Source of the DNA: Luteimonas cucumeris
GTDB lineage: Bacteria > Pseudomonadota > Gammaproteobacteria > Xanthomonadales > Xanthomonadaceae
Assembly (NCBI RefSeq): GCF_007830035.1
Contig: NZ_VLKN01000001.1
Span: forward strand, 620,001-684,000
DNA length: 64,000 nucleotides
Reading direction: 5' to 3'
The notes under the pieces are model-generated. The model did no database searches. It was not told the origin of the DNA and saw nothing but the letters and a program-made list of their open reading frames with translations. A program made the translations under genes and the position numbers. This document shows, in pieces, positions 63,268 through 64,000 of the stretch. How positions within the stretch are numbered: position 1 is the stretch's first letter; each line of letters starts with the position of its first letter.

Positions 63268-64000
63268 ATGAGCCTCGTCGAAAGCGCCGCGCAATTCGCA
63301 ACGCATCCCTTCGTTTCCCCTTACACGTTCGAACCCGTGCAGGCGTGCGATGCCGTGCGCGGCAGTGTCGAGCTCGACCTGTCGCTGCGCCATGCCGGAC
63401 GGCGGAAGCTGCACATCGGTTACGAAGTCGTCGGTCCGGCCGATGCGCCCGCGGTGCTGGTCGCCGGCGGCATCTCCGCCGACCGTCATGTCGTGTCCAG
63501 TGCGGCGTTCCCGCAGCCGGGCTGGTGGCAGGCGCAGGCGCAGACCTTCGATACGACTTCGCTGCGCGTGATCGCGATCGACTGGATCGGCGCCGACGGC
63601 GCGCTGGATGCGCCGATCGACAGCGCCGACCAGGCCGACGCCATCGCCGGCGTGCTCGATGCGCTGGGCGTGCGCACGCTGGCGGCATTCGTCGGCTGTT
63701 CCTACGGCGCCATGGTCGGCCTGCAGTTCGCGGCCAACCATGGCGATCGCGTGCGGCAACTGGTCGCGATCAGCGGTGCGCATCGCGCGCATCCCTATGC
63801 CAGTGCCTGGCGCGCGCTGCAGCGCAAGATCGTCGCGCTCGGGCAGCTGCAGTGCGCCGAGGACCAGGGACTGTCGCTGGCGCGGCAGCTGGCGATCCTC
63901 AGCTACCGCACGCCGCAGGAATTCGCCGAGCGTTTCGCCGCCGCCGCCGTGATCGACGGCCCACGCGCACGTTGCGCGTCGGAAGACTACCTGGACGCCT
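63268..64000 (+). CDS. metX: Homoserine O-acyltransferase, MetX family (3' end outside window)
   Basis: About 244 residues before the window ends. Alpha/beta hydrolase that acylates homoserine, the first committed step to methionine. Nucleophile elbow GCSYGAMVGLQFA with Ser at about 145, LLVAGGISADRHVVSS-like ADAPAVLVAGGISADRHVV, ISGAHRAHPYASAWRALQRK and LSYRTPQEFAERFAAAAV; the sequence matches the Xanthomonas succinyl-type MetX (MetXS) more than the acetyl-type. His/Asp of the triad would lie beyond 64000. Controlled by the SAM-I riboswitch. Confidence 0.93.
   Translation, partial: MSLVESAAQFATHPFVSPYTFEPVQACDAVRGSVELDLSLRHAGRRKLHIGYEVVGPADAPAVLVAGGISADRHVVSSAAFPQPGWWQAQAQTFDTTSLRVIAIDWIGADGALDAPIDSADQADAIAGVLDALGVRTLAAFVGCSYGAMVGLQFAANHGDRVRQLVAISGAHRAHPYASAWRALQRKIVALGQLQCAEDQGLSLARQLAILSYRTPQEFAERFAAAAVIDGPRARCASEDYLDA

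Overview
This is a GC-rich chromosomal window from a gammaproteobacterium that I place in the Xanthomonadales (Lysobacter/Xanthomonas relatives). The basis is a family-typical gene set (Oar-like TonB receptors, FadE, MetX with its own SAM riboswitch, GTP-type PEP carboxykinase, a Lys/Ala-rich histone-like protein) plus the short palindromic repeats scattered between genes. Most of it is ordinary core genome. No prophage, integron, CRISPR array, rRNA or convincing tRNA was seen.

Layout. 1-5.2 kb: ribokinase (cut by the window edge) and nucleoside transporter, a membrane GGDEF protein, a GDT1-type Mn exporter behind a yybP-ykoY manganese riboswitch, and an aldo-keto reductase. 5.2-8.9 kb: a Fur-controlled heme locus (hemP, heme TonB receptor, DUF6607-like secreted protein). 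8.9-11.4 kb (minus): ECF sigma factor, presumed anti-sigma factor and a double-PDZ secreted protein. 11.5-13.6 kb: QmcA-like SPFH protein with NfeD. 13.7-16 kb: gcvT, an isomerase-like gene and gcvH. 16.1-17.3 kb: long leader and histone H1-like gene. 17.9-30.8 kb: serine hydrolase, LemA with HtpX-like protease, LysR regulator, GMC oxidoreductase, NTT/MFS transporter, hotdog thioesterase, and FadE divergent from a TetR regulator. 31-32.8 kb: pckG.

32.9-51 kb is the most unusual part: a TPR-sulfotransferase, a TPR-glycosyltransferase, three tandem Oar-like TonB-dependent receptors each with the same promoter architecture and its own terminator, and two more TPR-sulfotransferases. The first two genes and the spacer before the receptors are clearly lower in GC than the rest. 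I read this as a co-evolving surface-uptake and sugar/sulfate-modification locus; its substrate is unknown.

51-64 kb is mixed housekeeping: a putative outer-membrane protein, Hsp33, MtgA, a GtrB-like glycosyltransferase overlapping a CBS protein, an MliC-like lipoprotein, AsmA, hemolysin III, RF3, an M23 peptidase with a phytase-like lipoprotein, and metX (cut by the window end) behind a SAM-I riboswitch.

Dispersed repeats mark several junctions: a roughly 58-bp core shared by 17.6, 58.7 and 59.1 kb, palindromes at 8.9, 20.0 and 27.4 kb, and one short repeat lying inside the GMC oxidoreductase coding sequence.
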